This document shows positions 1-9,983 of a DNA stretch of 64,000 nt, in pieces. Source of the DNA: Pseudomonas schmalbachii (lineage in GTDB: Bacteria > Pseudomonadota > Gammaproteobacteria > Pseudomonadales > Pseudomonadaceae); contig NZ_JAELYA010000001.1 in the NCBI RefSeq assembly GCF_017589465.1, forward strand, positions 62,001 to 126,000. The letters run 5' to 3'. The position numbers and the translations under genes were made by a program. The notes beneath the pieces were generated by a model. It did no database searches and was not told where the DNA came from. It saw only the letters and a program-made list of their open reading frames with translations. Each line of letters starts with the position of its first letter. Within the stretch, counting starts at the first letter, position 1.

Positions 1-754
1 GCGCGAGGCGGCAGCGCTGGGTCGGCAGCATGCGCAGGATCAGGTTCTCGACCTGCTGCGGCAGGTCGGTGGGCGACTGCGCATCGAACGCGCTGAGGTA
101 TTCCAGCAGGACGCGGTGCAGTTGCTGGTCCTGCTGCTCGATGCGCTGGCTGAGGTGTTCCTCGCGCAGGACCAGGGCGTTGTGCGCCTGGCCGGTGTAG
201 ACGGTGGTATTGAAGTAGCGGCGGTAACGCGCCGGGGGGAGGGGGCTGACGCCGCTGAGCAGCAGCGACTGGGCGCTGAACTGGCTGCCGCAGAGCAGCT
301 TCATGGTGTTGTGCGACACGCCCATCGCCAGTTCTTCCATCTGCCGGCGCTGCAGCAGGCCGGGCAGGCGGATGTCCACGACGAGTTGCGGGGCTTGCGG
401 CTCGCTGCGGTCGAGCTGCACATCGACGCCCGGGCTGTGGTAGCCGATGAAGCGCGAGATTTCCTCCAGCGCCTGTCCCACCGAGGCCGAGCTGCGGGCG
501 ATCAGCGCCACCGGGCCGAGCACCTGCAGGTCCTGGTATTCGGCCATGCGCAGGCCGAAGTCGGGGCAGTCCAGCTCCTGCGCCGCGCACTCCAGCACGG
601 CCACCAGGGAGCGCAGCGGCACCCGCGCGTCCTCCTCGTGGAGCGTTCGCGGGTCTACGCGGAAACGCCGCAGCAATGCCGCCGGGTCGCCGCCGAGCTG
701 GCTCACCAGTTCGGGAAAACCGGTGAAGGAGGTGGTGCGGATCAGGGCCGTCAT
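1..754 (-). CDS. AraC-family transcriptional regulator, OruR-like (3' part missing)
   Basis: The reading frame is open from an ATG at 754 to the window edge, so about 251 N-terminal residues are visible. An in-frame stop lies five codons upstream, which fixes the start region. The visible part matches the N-terminal ligand-sensing half of OruR/ArgR-type AraC regulators (PF12625): it begins MTALIRTTSFTGFPELV and contains GDPAALLRRFRVDP and the LGPVALIARSS segment typical of this fold. The C-terminal two-helix-turn-helix DNA-binding domain lies outside the window. The gene is divergent from the alcohol dehydrogenase/alkyl sulfatase/acyl-CoA synthetase genes and shares a 132-bp intergenic region with them, so it is the likely regulator of that set (inference). 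The family call is secure; the inducer is unknown. Confidence 0.85.
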   Translation of the reverse strand, partial: MTALIRTTSFTGFPELVSQLGGDPAALLRRFRVDPRTLHEEDARVPLRSLVAVLECAAQELDCPDFGLRMAEYQDLQVLGPVALIARSSASVGQALEEISRFIGYHSPGVDVQLDRSEPQAPQLVVDIRLPGLLQRRQMEELAMGVSHNTMKLLCGSQFSAQSLLLSGVSPLPPARYRRYFNTTVYTGQAHNALVLREEHLSQRIEQQDQQLHRVLLEYLSAFDAQSPTDLPQQVENLILRMLPTQRCRLA

Positions 755-886
755 AGTCGTGATAAGTCAAAAACAAGTCGTCGAAGATCAATAAATCTGC
801 ACGCTGCGGGCGAAGAATTCCAGCCCAATGCTCCGTGCCGTCGTTCGAGCCGGTGCCTGTTCCCGTCGCAACCGAGTACAAGAACA

Positions 887-2470
887 ATGGAATTCGACTA
901 CATCATCGTTGGTGCCGGCTCCGCCGGCTGCGTGCTGGCCAACCGCCTGAGCGCCGATCCGTCGGTCCGCGTCTGCCTGCTGGAGACCGGCCCGGAGGAT
1001 AAGTCCCCGCTGATCCACACCCCGCTGGGTGTCGCCGCGATCCTGCCGACCAAGCACGTCAACTGGGCCTTCCATACCGTGCCGCAGCCAGGCCTGGGCG
1101 GCCGCACGGGCTACCAGCCGCGCGGCAAGACCCTCGGCGGCAGCAGCTCGATCAACGGCATGATCTACATCCGCGGCCACCACAGCGACTACGACGACTG
1201 GCACGCGCTGGGCAACCAGGGCTGGTCCTACGCCGACGTGCTGCCGTACTTCCGCAAGAGCGAGAAGCACCACGGCGGCGGCAGCGAATTCCACGGCGGC
1301 GACGGCGAGCTGTACGTCGGCAAGGTGCAGGCGCATGCCGCCACCAATGCCTTCATCGAGGCGGCGCGCCAGGCCGGCCACATTCATAACCCGGATTTCA
1401 ACGGCGCCGAGCAGGAGGGTGTCGGCCAGTACGACGTGACCATCCGCGACGGCCGCCGCTGGAGCACCGCCACCGCGTTCCTCAAGCCGATCCGCGAGCT
1501 GCGCGGCAACCTGACCGTAATGACCGGAGCCCGTGCCCAGCGCGTGTTGCTGCAAGGCAAGCGTGCGACCGGCGTGCAGGTATCGATCAAGGGCCAGCGC
1601 ATGGAACTGAAGGCGCGCAAGGAAGTGCTGCTCAGCGCCGGCGCCTTCGGCAGCCCGCAACTGCTGATGCTTTCCGGCATCGGCGCGGAATCCGAGCTGA
1701 AACCCCATGGCATCGCGATGCAGCATGAACTGCCGGGTGTCGGGCAGAACCTGCAGGACCATCCGGACGTGGTGATCTGCTACAAGAGCCACGACACCTC
1801 GCTGCTCGGCATCTCCGCTGGCGGCAGCCTGAAGATGGGCAAGGCCTTCGTCGACTACGTACGCCACAAGAACGGGCCGTTCGCCAGCAACTGCGCCGAG
1901 AGCGGCGGCTTCCTGAAGACCGACGTCAACCTGTCGCGCCCGGACATCCAGCTGCACGCGGTGATCGGCACCATCGACGACCACGGTCGCAAGCTGCACT
2001 GGGGACACGGCTTCAGCTGCCATGTCTGCGTGCTGCGGCCGAAGAGCATCGGCAGCGTCGGCCTGAACTCGGCCGATCCGTTCGCCGCGCCGCGCATCGA
2101 CCCGAACTTCCTCGGCCATGAAGACGACGTGCGCACCCTGCTCAAGGGCTACCGCATGACGCGGGAAATCCTCGAACAGTCGCCCATGGCGCGCTACGGC
2201 CTGAAGGACATCTACAGCGACGGCCTGCATAGCGACGAGCAACTGATCGACGTGCTGCGCCGGCGCACCGACTCGGTCTACCACCCGATCGGCACCTGCA
2301 AGATGGGCAACGACGAGATGGCCGTGGTCGACGACCGTCTGCGCGTGCATGGCATCGAGGGCCTGCGGGTGGTCGATGCGTCGATCATGCCGACGCTGGT
2401 CGGCGGCAACACCAACGCCCCGTCGATCATGGTCGCCGAGCGCGCCGCCGAGTGGATCGCCTCGGCCTGA
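887..2470 (+). CDS. GMC-family FAD-dependent alcohol dehydrogenase (choline dehydrogenase/AlkJ-like)
   Basis: A 527-residue glucose-methanol-choline oxidoreductase, normal length for the family. It has an N-terminal dinucleotide fold with GAGSAG at residues 9-14, GMC signature 1 (PRGKTLGGSSSIN, about residue 80), signature 2 (GAFGSPQLLMLSGIG, about 255) and the C-terminal active-site segments YHPIGTCKMG (catalytic His) and GGNTNAPSIM. The frame is open far upstream, but the ATG at 887 starts directly with the flavin-binding strand MEFDYIIVGAG. Alkyl sulfatase and acyl-CoA synthetase genes follow on the same strand, so the likely substrate is the primary alcohol released from alkyl sulfates, oxidised to the aldehyde as AlkJ does with alkanols. 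Substrate is inferred from context. Choline dehydrogenase proper is less likely because no betaine genes are adjacent. Confidence 0.9.
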   Translation: MEFDYIIVGAGSAGCVLANRLSADPSVRVCLLETGPEDKSPLIHTPLGVAAILPTKHVNWAFHTVPQPGLGGRTGYQPRGKTLGGSSSINGMIYIRGHHSDYDDWHALGNQGWSYADVLPYFRKSEKHHGGGSEFHGGDGELYVGKVQAHAATNAFIEAARQAGHIHNPDFNGAEQEGVGQYDVTIRDGRRWSTATAFLKPIRELRGNLTVMTGARAQRVLLQGKRATGVQVSIKGQRMELKARKEVLLSAGAFGSPQLLMLSGIGAESELKPHGIAMQHELPGVGQNLQDHPDVVICYKSHDTSLLGISAGGSLKMGKAFVDYVRHKNGPFASNCAESGGFLKTDVNLSRPDIQLHAVIGTIDDHGRKLHWGHGFSCHVCVLRPKSIGSVGLNSADPFAAPRIDPNFLGHEDDVRTLLKGYRMTREILEQSPMARYGLKDIYSDGLHSDEQLIDVLRRRTDSVYHPIGTCKMGNDEMAVVDDRLRVHGIEGLRVVDASIMPTLVGGNTNAPSIMVAERAAEWIASA

Positions 2471-2552
2471 CGACCGCCGGGACAGCCGTGGCGGCCGGAC
2501 AGGTCGCCACGGCAATCGCTTCAACAGGAACCCACAAGAAAAAGGCAATGCA

Positions 2553-4535
2553 ATGCCCAGTACCCTGAAGAGTTTCACCATCCTCGCCACTGCCGTGTTC
2601 CTGGCCTCCGCCAGCGTATCGGTGATCGCCAACACCGTTCCCGCCAAGCCGGCCACCGAGGCGACCAGGGCCGCCAACGCGTCGGTGCTGAAGAGCCTGC
2701 CGTTCGACGACCAGCGCGATTTCGAGGACTCCCGGCGCGGCTTCATCGCCAAGCCCGACGCACTGACCATCAAGGACGCCAATGGCCGGGTGGTCTGGGA
2801 CATGACCAGCTACGCGAGCTTCATCGGCCCGGACAAGCAGGCGCCGGACACGGTCAACCCCAGCCTGTGGCGCAACGCCCAGCTGAACATGCAGTACGGC
2901 CTGTTCAAGGTCACCGACCGCATCTACCAGGTGCGCGGCTACGACCTTTCCAACATCACCTTCATCCAGGGCGACAGCGGCTGGATCGTCTTCGACCCGC
3001 TGATCTCGGTCGAGGCGGCGAAAGCCGCACTGGATCTGGCCAACCAGCACCTGGGCAAGCGTCCGGTGGTGGCGGTGCTCTACAGCCACTCCCATGCCGA
3101 CCATTTCGGCGGCGTGCGCGGCGTGGTCGACGAGGCCGACGTCAAGGCCGGCAAGGTGCGCGTCATCGCTCCCGAAGGTTTCTCCGAGCATGCCATCAGC
3201 GAGAACGTCATCGCCGGCAACGCCATGAGCCGCCGCGGCGTCTACATGTTCGGCGCGCTGCTGCCGCGCAACGCGCAGGGCGGAGTCAACGCCGGCCTGG
3301 GCCAGACGGTTTCCACCGGCACCGCGACGCTGATCGAGCCGACCGAGTTCGTCCACAGGACGGGCGAAGAGCTGACCATCGACGGCGTGAAGATGGTCTT
3401 CCAGATGACTCCCGGCACCGAGGCGCCGGCCGAGATGAACACCTGGTTCCCGCAGTTCAAGGCCATGTGGATGGCGGAGAACACCACCAACACCATGCAT
3501 AACATCCTCACCCTGCGCGGCGCCCTGGTGCGCGATCCGCTGAAGTGGGCGGGCGGCATCAACGAGACGCTGGAGCTCTACGGCGACGACATCCAGGTCA
3601 AGTTCCAGAGCCACCACTGGCCGATGTGGGGGCATGAGCGCGTCGTCGATTACCTGAAGAAGCAGCGCGACCTCTACAAGTACATGCACGACCAGTCGGT
3701 GCGCCTGATGAACGAGGGCTACACCGGCGAGGAAATCTCCGAGCAGATCCAGCTGCCGCCGGAACTCGACCATTACTGGCCGAACCGTGGCTACTACGGC
3801 ACCCTGCGCCACAACTCCCGCGCCATCTACCAGCGCTACATGGGCTGGTACGACGGCAACCCGTCCGACCTGAACAACCTGCCGCCGGAGCCGGCGGCGA
3901 AGAAGTACGTCGAGTACATGGGCGGCGAAGAGGCGGTCATGAAGCGCGCGAAGGCCGATTTCGACAAGGGCGAATACCGCTGGGTGGCAGAGGCGCTGAA
4001 GCACGTGGTGTTCGCCAATCCGTCCAATGAAGCGGCGAAGCAACTGCTGGCCGATACCTACGAGCAGCTCGGCTACCAGGCCGAATCCGGTCCCTGGCGT
4101 TCGGTGTACCTGCAGGGCGCCTACGAGTTGCGCAACGGCCTGCCCAAGGCCGGCGCCACCCGCACCGCCAGCCCGGACATCATCCGCGGCATGACGCCGG
4201 AGATGCTCTTCGACTACCTCGCCGTACGCCTGAACGGGCCGAAGGCTGCCGGCAAGACGCTGACCCTGAACATGGCCTTCACCGATCTCGGCAAGCAGTA
4301 CGCACTGCACCTGGAGAACGGCGTGCTCAACTACTCCAGCAAGCCGGCGGAGAAGGCCGATGCCAGCCTGACGCTGACCAAGACTGCGATGGATGATGTA
4401 CAACTGGGCAAGGCTACGCTGGAGCAGCAGATCGCCGCCGGCAAGGTGAAGGTCGACGGCCGCAAGGATGCCTTCGGTGAGCTGATGGGCCTGATGGACG
4501 ACTTCGATTTCTGGTTCAACATCGTCACGCCCTGA
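2553..4535 (+). CDS. sdsA1: Class B alkyl sulfatase (SdsA1-type, metallo-beta-lactamase fold), secreted
   Basis: A 660-residue protein, close to Pseudomonas aeruginosa SdsA1 (about 658). It starts with a signal peptide (MPSTLKSFTILATAVFLASA, likely cleaved near residues 22-26). The binuclear zinc motif is HSHADH, with H179, H181, D183 and H184. Further metal-region segments are AENTTNTMHN and SHHWPMWGHE. The last 120 or so residues form an SCP2-like domain (from about GMTPEMLFDYLAVRL), which binds the alkyl chain in SdsA1. Known reaction: hydrolysis of primary alkyl sulfates such as dodecyl sulfate to the alcohol and sulfate. The gene lies 82 nt after the alcohol dehydrogenase and 82 nt before the acyl-CoA synthetase, so the three probably form one operon. 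An alternative ATG five bases upstream is in another frame. Confidence 0.93.
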   Translation: MPSTLKSFTILATAVFLASASVSVIANTVPAKPATEATRAANASVLKSLPFDDQRDFEDSRRGFIAKPDALTIKDANGRVVWDMTSYASFIGPDKQAPDTVNPSLWRNAQLNMQYGLFKVTDRIYQVRGYDLSNITFIQGDSGWIVFDPLISVEAAKAALDLANQHLGKRPVVAVLYSHSHADHFGGVRGVVDEADVKAGKVRVIAPEGFSEHAISENVIAGNAMSRRGVYMFGALLPRNAQGGVNAGLGQTVSTGTATLIEPTEFVHRTGEELTIDGVKMVFQMTPGTEAPAEMNTWFPQFKAMWMAENTTNTMHNILTLRGALVRDPLKWAGGINETLELYGDDIQVKFQSHHWPMWGHERVVDYLKKQRDLYKYMHDQSVRLMNEGYTGEEISEQIQLPPELDHYWPNRGYYGTLRHNSRAIYQRYMGWYDGNPSDLNNLPPEPAAKKYVEYMGGEEAVMKRAKADFDKGEYRWVAEALKHVVFANPSNEAAKQLLADTYEQLGYQAESGPWRSVYLQGAYELRNGLPKAGATRTASPDIIRGMTPEMLFDYLAVRLNGPKAAGKTLTLNMAFTDLGKQYALHLENGVLNYSSKPAEKADASLTLTKTAMDDVQLGKATLEQQIAAGKVKVDGRKDAFGELMGLMDDFDFWFNIVTP

Positions 4536-4617
4536 AGACCCGCCACGGGGCTGGCCGGAGCCGGCCCCGTGCAGCGCTGGATACGTCCCGAACAATTACA
4601 AGAAAGGTTGATCACTC

Positions 4618-6165
<1,548 letters not shown>

Positions 6166-6184
6166 AGGTCGAACGCATGAACAT

Positions 6185-6213
6185 CCCGTCAGCGGCATGC
6201 AGCCGTTGACGGG
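6185..6213. terminator. Hairpin after the acyl-CoA synthetase gene
   Basis: An inverted repeat of 11-bp arms (CCCGTCAGCGG and CCGTTGACGGG, one mismatch) with a 7-nt loop lies 20 nt downstream of the stop codon. No run of T follows, so it may act as a weak or Rho-assisted terminator or protect the 3' end of the mRNA. Confidence 0.5.
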
Positions 6214-6621
6214 ACATGCGGCGCGTCAAGGGCTTGCCCGGATATTTTCATGAATACCGGATCGTTCCTTATCAGATGTATTCTTGAATGCGCGCGTATT
6301 TCTTTCTGTCGAGTCGAATTCCGATGGATGGTGGTTTCGGCCAACTTTTCCTGCTGGCCAGGATTTTCCTGAAATTCATGCAAGTCCTTCTGCTGCGGGC
6401 TTTTCAAGGGTAATTTTCATGCTTGCCGAAGGCCTGCGAGAAAAGAAAAATAGCTTTCCCCTGAAAAACCTGTATTATCGTTCCTGCTGCGTTGCGGTTT
6501 ATTCCGCGAGCCTGGTTTGATGTATGTTGTACTTTCATCTCCTCGGTTTCTCTTCAAATATTTCGCGTCTCAGCTTGCATAGATCAATTTCGATCTATTT
6601 CTATATCCTTGGAGATTAAAT
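6214..6621 (+). promoter_or_regulatory. AT-rich promoter and long leader of the cold-shock gene
   Basis: About 400 bases without a convincing gene, clearly richer in A/T than the flanks. A 78-codon open frame inside it has no family resemblance and was not called. Just before the start codon there is a perfect 7-bp inverted repeat ATAGATC/GATCTAT (6579-6598, 6-nt spacer), followed by the ribosome binding site GGAG at 6611-6614. Long structured leaders are known for cspA-type genes, where they act as RNA temperature sensors. That role here is an inference. Confidence 0.45.
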
Positions 6622-6831
6622 ATGACTACTCGTCAAACTGGCACCGTCAAATGGTTCAACGATGAAAAAGGCTTCGGCTTCATCACCCCGGAACAAGGCG
6701 CCGATGTATTCGTTCACTACCGTGCGATTGAAAGCACCGGCTTCAAGTCCCTGAGCGAAGGGCAGTCGGTGACCTTCCTCGTAGTGAAGGGTCAGAAAGG
6801 GCTGCAGGCCGAACAGGTCCAGGTGGTCTGA
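6622..6831 (+). CDS. Cold-shock protein, CspA family
   Basis: A 69-residue single cold-shock (OB-fold) domain with the nucleic-acid-binding motifs RNP1 KGFGFI (residues 16-21) and RNP2 VFVHY (29-33) and the conserved start [16 protein letters not shown]. It closely resembles the Pseudomonas CspA/CapB proteins, which bind single-stranded RNA and act as RNA chaperones or antiterminators. A good ribosome binding site (GGAG, 7-nt spacing) supports the start. The gene is a single transcription unit, with its own AT-rich leader upstream and a strong intrinsic terminator 9 nt downstream. Whether it is cold-induced or constitutive cannot be told from the coding sequence. Confidence 0.95.
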   Translation: MTTRQTGTVKWFNDEKGFGFITPEQGADVFVHYRAIESTGFKSLSEGQSVTFLVVKGQKGLQAEQVQVV

Positions 6832-6840
6832 ATTCTGCAG

Positions 6841-6869
6841 AAAAAGCCCCGTGAATCGGGGCTTTTTTT
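6841..6869 (+). terminator. Rho-independent terminator of the cold-shock gene
   Basis: A strong stem AAAAAGCCCC/GGGGCTTTTT with a short GTGAATC loop, followed by a run of seven T, begins 9 nt after the cold-shock stop codon. Confidence 0.93.
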
Positions 6870-6924
6870 CGTCATGATCCCTTCACAAGACCTTCCAGCC
6901 AGGCACCTGGCACAGGCCAGCGCA

Positions 6925-7218
6925 ATGAACAGAATCAGCTTCGATCAGATCGCCACCGTCGATCTGGCGGGGGTTACCCATATCCTGGCAGTCAGCCGGG
7001 GCGGGTTGTCGAATGAGGGAACCCTGATATGGGAATCCCGCCGCTCCTCCACTTTCCATGGCTTCTCTTCGGCAATCGACGATGCCTTGGTGAGTACCCT
7101 GCTTGTCGAGGTCGAGGAACTGGACGATCCACAGGTCATCCAGGATATCCAGGACGCCCTCATGAACAAGGACACCTTGCGCGGCTCGGACCGCTATGGA
7201 TTCAAGAGCGCTCATTGA
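6925..7218 (+). CDS. Small hypothetical protein
   Basis: A 97-residue frame from an ATG at 6925. An in-frame ATG at 6874 would add 17 residues but sits on the T-run of the preceding terminator. The product begins MNRISFDQIATVDLAGVTHI, has a central serine/glycine-rich strand segment and an acidic, helix-like C-terminal half (LVEVEELDDPQVIQDIQDAL). No family was recognised and neither candidate start has a clear ribosome binding site. An antisense frame of similar length exists but looks less protein-like. Low confidence. Confidence 0.4.
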   Translation: MNRISFDQIATVDLAGVTHILAVSRGGLSNEGTLIWESRRSSTFHGFSSAIDDALVSTLLVEVEELDDPQVIQDIQDALMNKDTLRGSDRYGFKSAH

Positions 7219-7581
7219 GCAGACTCTTGTTTGCGCCATTTCAAGGTGGCTTAGTTTCGCAATGCCGGATACGTCAAGTTGGTCCTGGCAATGTACGTCA
7301 CAAGATTAGTGATATAGCCGATAAGCCCCCTGATTTACTGGCGGGCACAAGAGATATCGAATAAATATCCATTCGGTATTTTCAGGGAGAAAGTTAATTT
7401 CTCTCCTAGCTTTTCATATATTTCCCATCTTCCCGATCATCCCGCTCATTGCCGGTCACTATTGACGTCGATGAATAGTGATATTGGCGCATCCATCTTC
7501 CATGGTTCCCTCCTGATAGTTTCTCTCGCAATTCCTGTCTGACTGAATAGTCCGTTTGCCTATTTCGTTTCCCGTCGTGCC
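7219..7581. other. Non-coding gap with a hairpin
   Basis: About 360 bases with no gene recognised on either strand. The only structure seen is a perfect 8-bp inverted repeat TCACTATT/AATAGTGA at 7456-7481 around a 10-nt loop. It lies about 100 nt past the stop of the LysR gene, which reads leftwards, so it may be part of that gene's 3' region. Confidence 0.4.
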
Positions 7582-8502
7582 TCAGCCGGGTACGCTCGCC
7601 GGCCGCGTCGTCTGTTCGACCTGTTCCTCGAACCAGTTCAATACCGCCTGGCACGCCGGATGCGTCACGCCGCTGTCGCGTAGCCAGAGCGCATAGACGC
7701 CTCCCGTTCTCAGCGCCTCGCCGAAGGGCACGATCAGGTCGCCGCGTGCCAGCGCATCGTGGGCCAGGACCTTGTCGGTCATCGCCACGCCCAGGCCACG
7801 GGCAGCGGCATCCAGCGCGAGATCGTCGAGGTTGAACAGGAGGTGCTTGTAGCTGCGCTCGGTCTGGTCCTGCTGCGCCTGCAGCCAGAGCGTCCACTCA
7901 TGGCGTCCGGTGGAGCCGTGGATCAGGGCGTGTCCGGCGAGTTCATCGAGCGAGCGCGGCGGCGCCAGGCCGCCGCTGAGTTCGGGGGCGCAGACGGGAA
8001 TCAGGTATTCGTCGAACAGCGGGGTGAGCGGCCGTTCGTCCAGTCCGCCGGGCAGGTACAGCACGTAGGCGTCGCAGTCACCGCCGGTGTCCACCGTCTC
8101 GCCGCTGACGGTCTCGATGGACAGGCACAGGCCGGGGTTGATGGCATAGAACGAACTCAGCCTGGGCAGCAGCCAGCGCACCGCCAGCGACACGAAGATG
8201 CGGATGCGGAAGGGCCGATCCTGAGGCGGTGGCGCCAGGCGCAGTTCGAGTGCGCGCAGCGACTTCAACATCTCCTGCGCGACCTGGTACACCTCCCGTC
8301 CGTGCGCGGTCAGCGCGACCTTGCGGCTGGTGCGGTCGAACAGCACGGTCTGGTAGTGCTCTTCGAGCTGCTGCACCTGCCGGCTGATGGCGCTCTGGGT
8401 CAGGTGCAGCTGCCGGGCGGCTTCGGTGAAGCTGCTGGTATCGGCGACCCGGACAAGGGCCTGCAGAGCCTGCATCGAAGGAACGCGGAATAATTTATCC
8501 AT
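7582..8502 (-). CDS. LysR-family transcriptional regulator, GcvA-like
   Basis: A 306-residue LysR regulator. The N-terminal winged helix-turn-helix is at residues 10-70 (LQALVRVADTSSFTEAARQLHLTQ region, then SAISRQVQQLEE), followed by the periplasmic-binding-protein-like effector domain. The features FDRTSRKVALTAHGREVY and a segment near WTLWLQAQQ are typical of the GcvA subgroup. It is divergent from the amine oxidase and polyamine-binding-protein genes, with a 135-bp shared intergenic region, and so is the probable regulator of that pair (inference from LysR gene organisation). The effector is unknown, but an amine or polyamine is the obvious candidate. Confidence 0.9.
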   Translation of the reverse strand: MDKLFRVPSMQALQALVRVADTSSFTEAARQLHLTQSAISRQVQQLEEHYQTVLFDRTSRKVALTAHGREVYQVAQEMLKSLRALELRLAPPPQDRPFRIRIFVSLAVRWLLPRLSSFYAINPGLCLSIETVSGETVDTGGDCDAYVLYLPGGLDERPLTPLFDEYLIPVCAPELSGGLAPPRSLDELAGHALIHGSTGRHEWTLWLQAQQDQTERSYKHLLFNLDDLALDAAARGLGVAMTDKVLAHDALARGDLIVPFGEALRTGGVYALWLRDSGVTHPACQAVLNWFEEQVEQTTRPASVPG

Positions 8503-8637
8503 GCGAATCCAGAATGGATGGATGATTTTTTAACGTTAGAACCCAGCCATGCATGCCCGTAGATTAAAGCCATGCGGCGCATTCATGGGGTTATTGCCAA
8601 TAACTCCTGCGCATTGATTGTGAGGGAGTGACAGGCA

Positions 8638-9939
8638 ATGAACAACCACTGTGGCTGGATCGCCCTGGCCGGCGAATCCCCGGTACGGCCGCGGCTCGAA
8701 GGCACCCACAAGGCCGACTGGCTGATCATCGGCGGCGGCATCACCGGCCTTTCGGCGGCGCACACTCTGGTGAGCCGGTTCCCGTCGCAGCGCATCGTGT
8801 TGCTCGACCGCCAGCGCGTCGCCCAGGGCGCCTCCGCGCGCAACTCGGGCTTCGTGGTGAGCCACGAATTGCCTGCGGCCGGCGAACTGATCGGCACGGA
8901 CGGGTTCTCCGCCTACCAGGTGGCTTCCCGCATCGGCGTTGCGGCTGGCAACGAGGTGCGCCGGCGGATCGCCGAACTGGATATCGCCTGCGAACTCAGC
9001 GACGACGGCTACCACTTCGCGGTGCACGAGCCTGCGCACCTGGAGCATGTGGAAAAAGCCATCGAAACACTGGCCGCAGTTGGCGCAAAGGCTCGCTACT
9101 TCGAGGGGAGTGCCCTTGAGCAACGCCTCGGCACGGCCTTCTACCGCCGGGCGATTCATTGCGCGGGGGGCAACGGGCTGCTGCAGCCGGCGCGCTACGT
9201 CAAAGGCCTGGCCGACAGCCTGCCGGAGCAGGTGGACGTATACGAAAACAGCGCGGTGACGGCGCTACGGCGCATGTCGGGCAAGGGCTGGAAAGCGACC
9301 ACCGCCGAGGGCGAGGTGGAGGCCGCGCAGGTCCTGCTCTGCGTCGGCGCCTTCCTGCCGCGCGTGGGGTTGCATCGCAGCGGCACGTTCCCGCTGGAAC
9401 TGAGCGCCAGCATCACCCGCCCGCTGACGGAAAAGCATTGGCAGTCGCTGTTCGACGAGCAGGGCTGGGGCGTGCTCTCGACCCTGCCAGGCGGCTGCAC
9501 GCTGCGCCTGCTGCCGGGGCGCCGCCTGATGATTCGCAACACGGTCGAGTACCGCCAGCGCGACCTCGACGCCAGCGAGCTGGCCGTGCGCCAACGCGAG
9601 CATCTTGTCGGACTGCAGAAACGCTTCCCCGGCATCCAGGCGCAAGACCTCGAATACACCTGGACCGGCCACCTGAGCGGCACCCGCTCCGGCGAGCCGT
9701 ATTTCGCCAGGGTCAACGACGGGCTGCATGCGGTGGCCGGCTGCAACGGCTCCGGCGTCGCGCGCGGCACCCTGTGGGGCCGTCTGCTGGTCGAGTTGGC
9801 GATCGGCGCGGACTCGCCCCTGCTCAGCGATGTACTCGGTCAGGCCACGCCAGGCTACCTCCCGCCCAGACCTTTCTTCGATGTCGGCGCCAGCGTGCGC
9901 ATGGCCTGGGAAGTCTGGCGGGCAAGAAACGAGCGTTGA
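8638..9939 (+). CDS. FAD-dependent amine oxidase (DAO family, PuuB-like)
   Basis: A 433-residue D-amino-acid-oxidase-fold flavoprotein. The Rossmann motif GGGITG is at residues 32-37, followed by the DAO/PuuB-type segment QGASARNSGFVVSHE and the C-terminal flavin contact AGCNGSGVARGT. The N-terminal residues before the fold (AGESPVRPRLEG) are usual in gamma-glutamylputrescine oxidase-like enzymes. These enzymes oxidise a primary or secondary amine to aldehyde, ammonia and peroxide. The next gene, 44 nt downstream, encodes a PotF-like periplasmic binder, so a polyamine or related amine is the likely substrate (inference). No gamma-glutamyl-putrescine synthetase is adjacent, so the exact substrate cannot be assigned. 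Confidence 0.85.
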   Translation: MNNHCGWIALAGESPVRPRLEGTHKADWLIIGGGITGLSAAHTLVSRFPSQRIVLLDRQRVAQGASARNSGFVVSHELPAAGELIGTDGFSAYQVASRIGVAAGNEVRRRIAELDIACELSDDGYHFAVHEPAHLEHVEKAIETLAAVGAKARYFEGSALEQRLGTAFYRRAIHCAGGNGLLQPARYVKGLADSLPEQVDVYENSAVTALRRMSGKGWKATTAEGEVEAAQVLLCVGAFLPRVGLHRSGTFPLELSASITRPLTEKHWQSLFDEQGWGVLSTLPGGCTLRLLPGRRLMIRNTVEYRQRDLDASELAVRQREHLVGLQKRFPGIQAQDLEYTWTGHLSGTRSGEPYFARVNDGLHAVAGCNGSGVARGTLWGRLLVELAIGADSPLLSDVLGQATPGYLPPRPFFDVGASVRMAWEVWRARNER

Positions 9940-9983
9940 AAACCCCGGCGCATACGCCGCAGCTAAAACAAGAGAGGAACCCG

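Noticed and set aside
788-4595. Two very long open frames antisense to the alcohol dehydrogenase and alkyl sulfatase genes (about 670 and 720 codons)
   Set aside because: They mirror well-recognised genes on the plus strand. High GC creates long stop-free shadow frames, and the translations are Arg/Ala/Val-rich without family motifs.
6284-6520. A 78-codon frame in the cold-shock leader
   Set aside because: No ribosome binding site, no family resemblance, and it lies in the AT-rich leader of the cold-shock gene.
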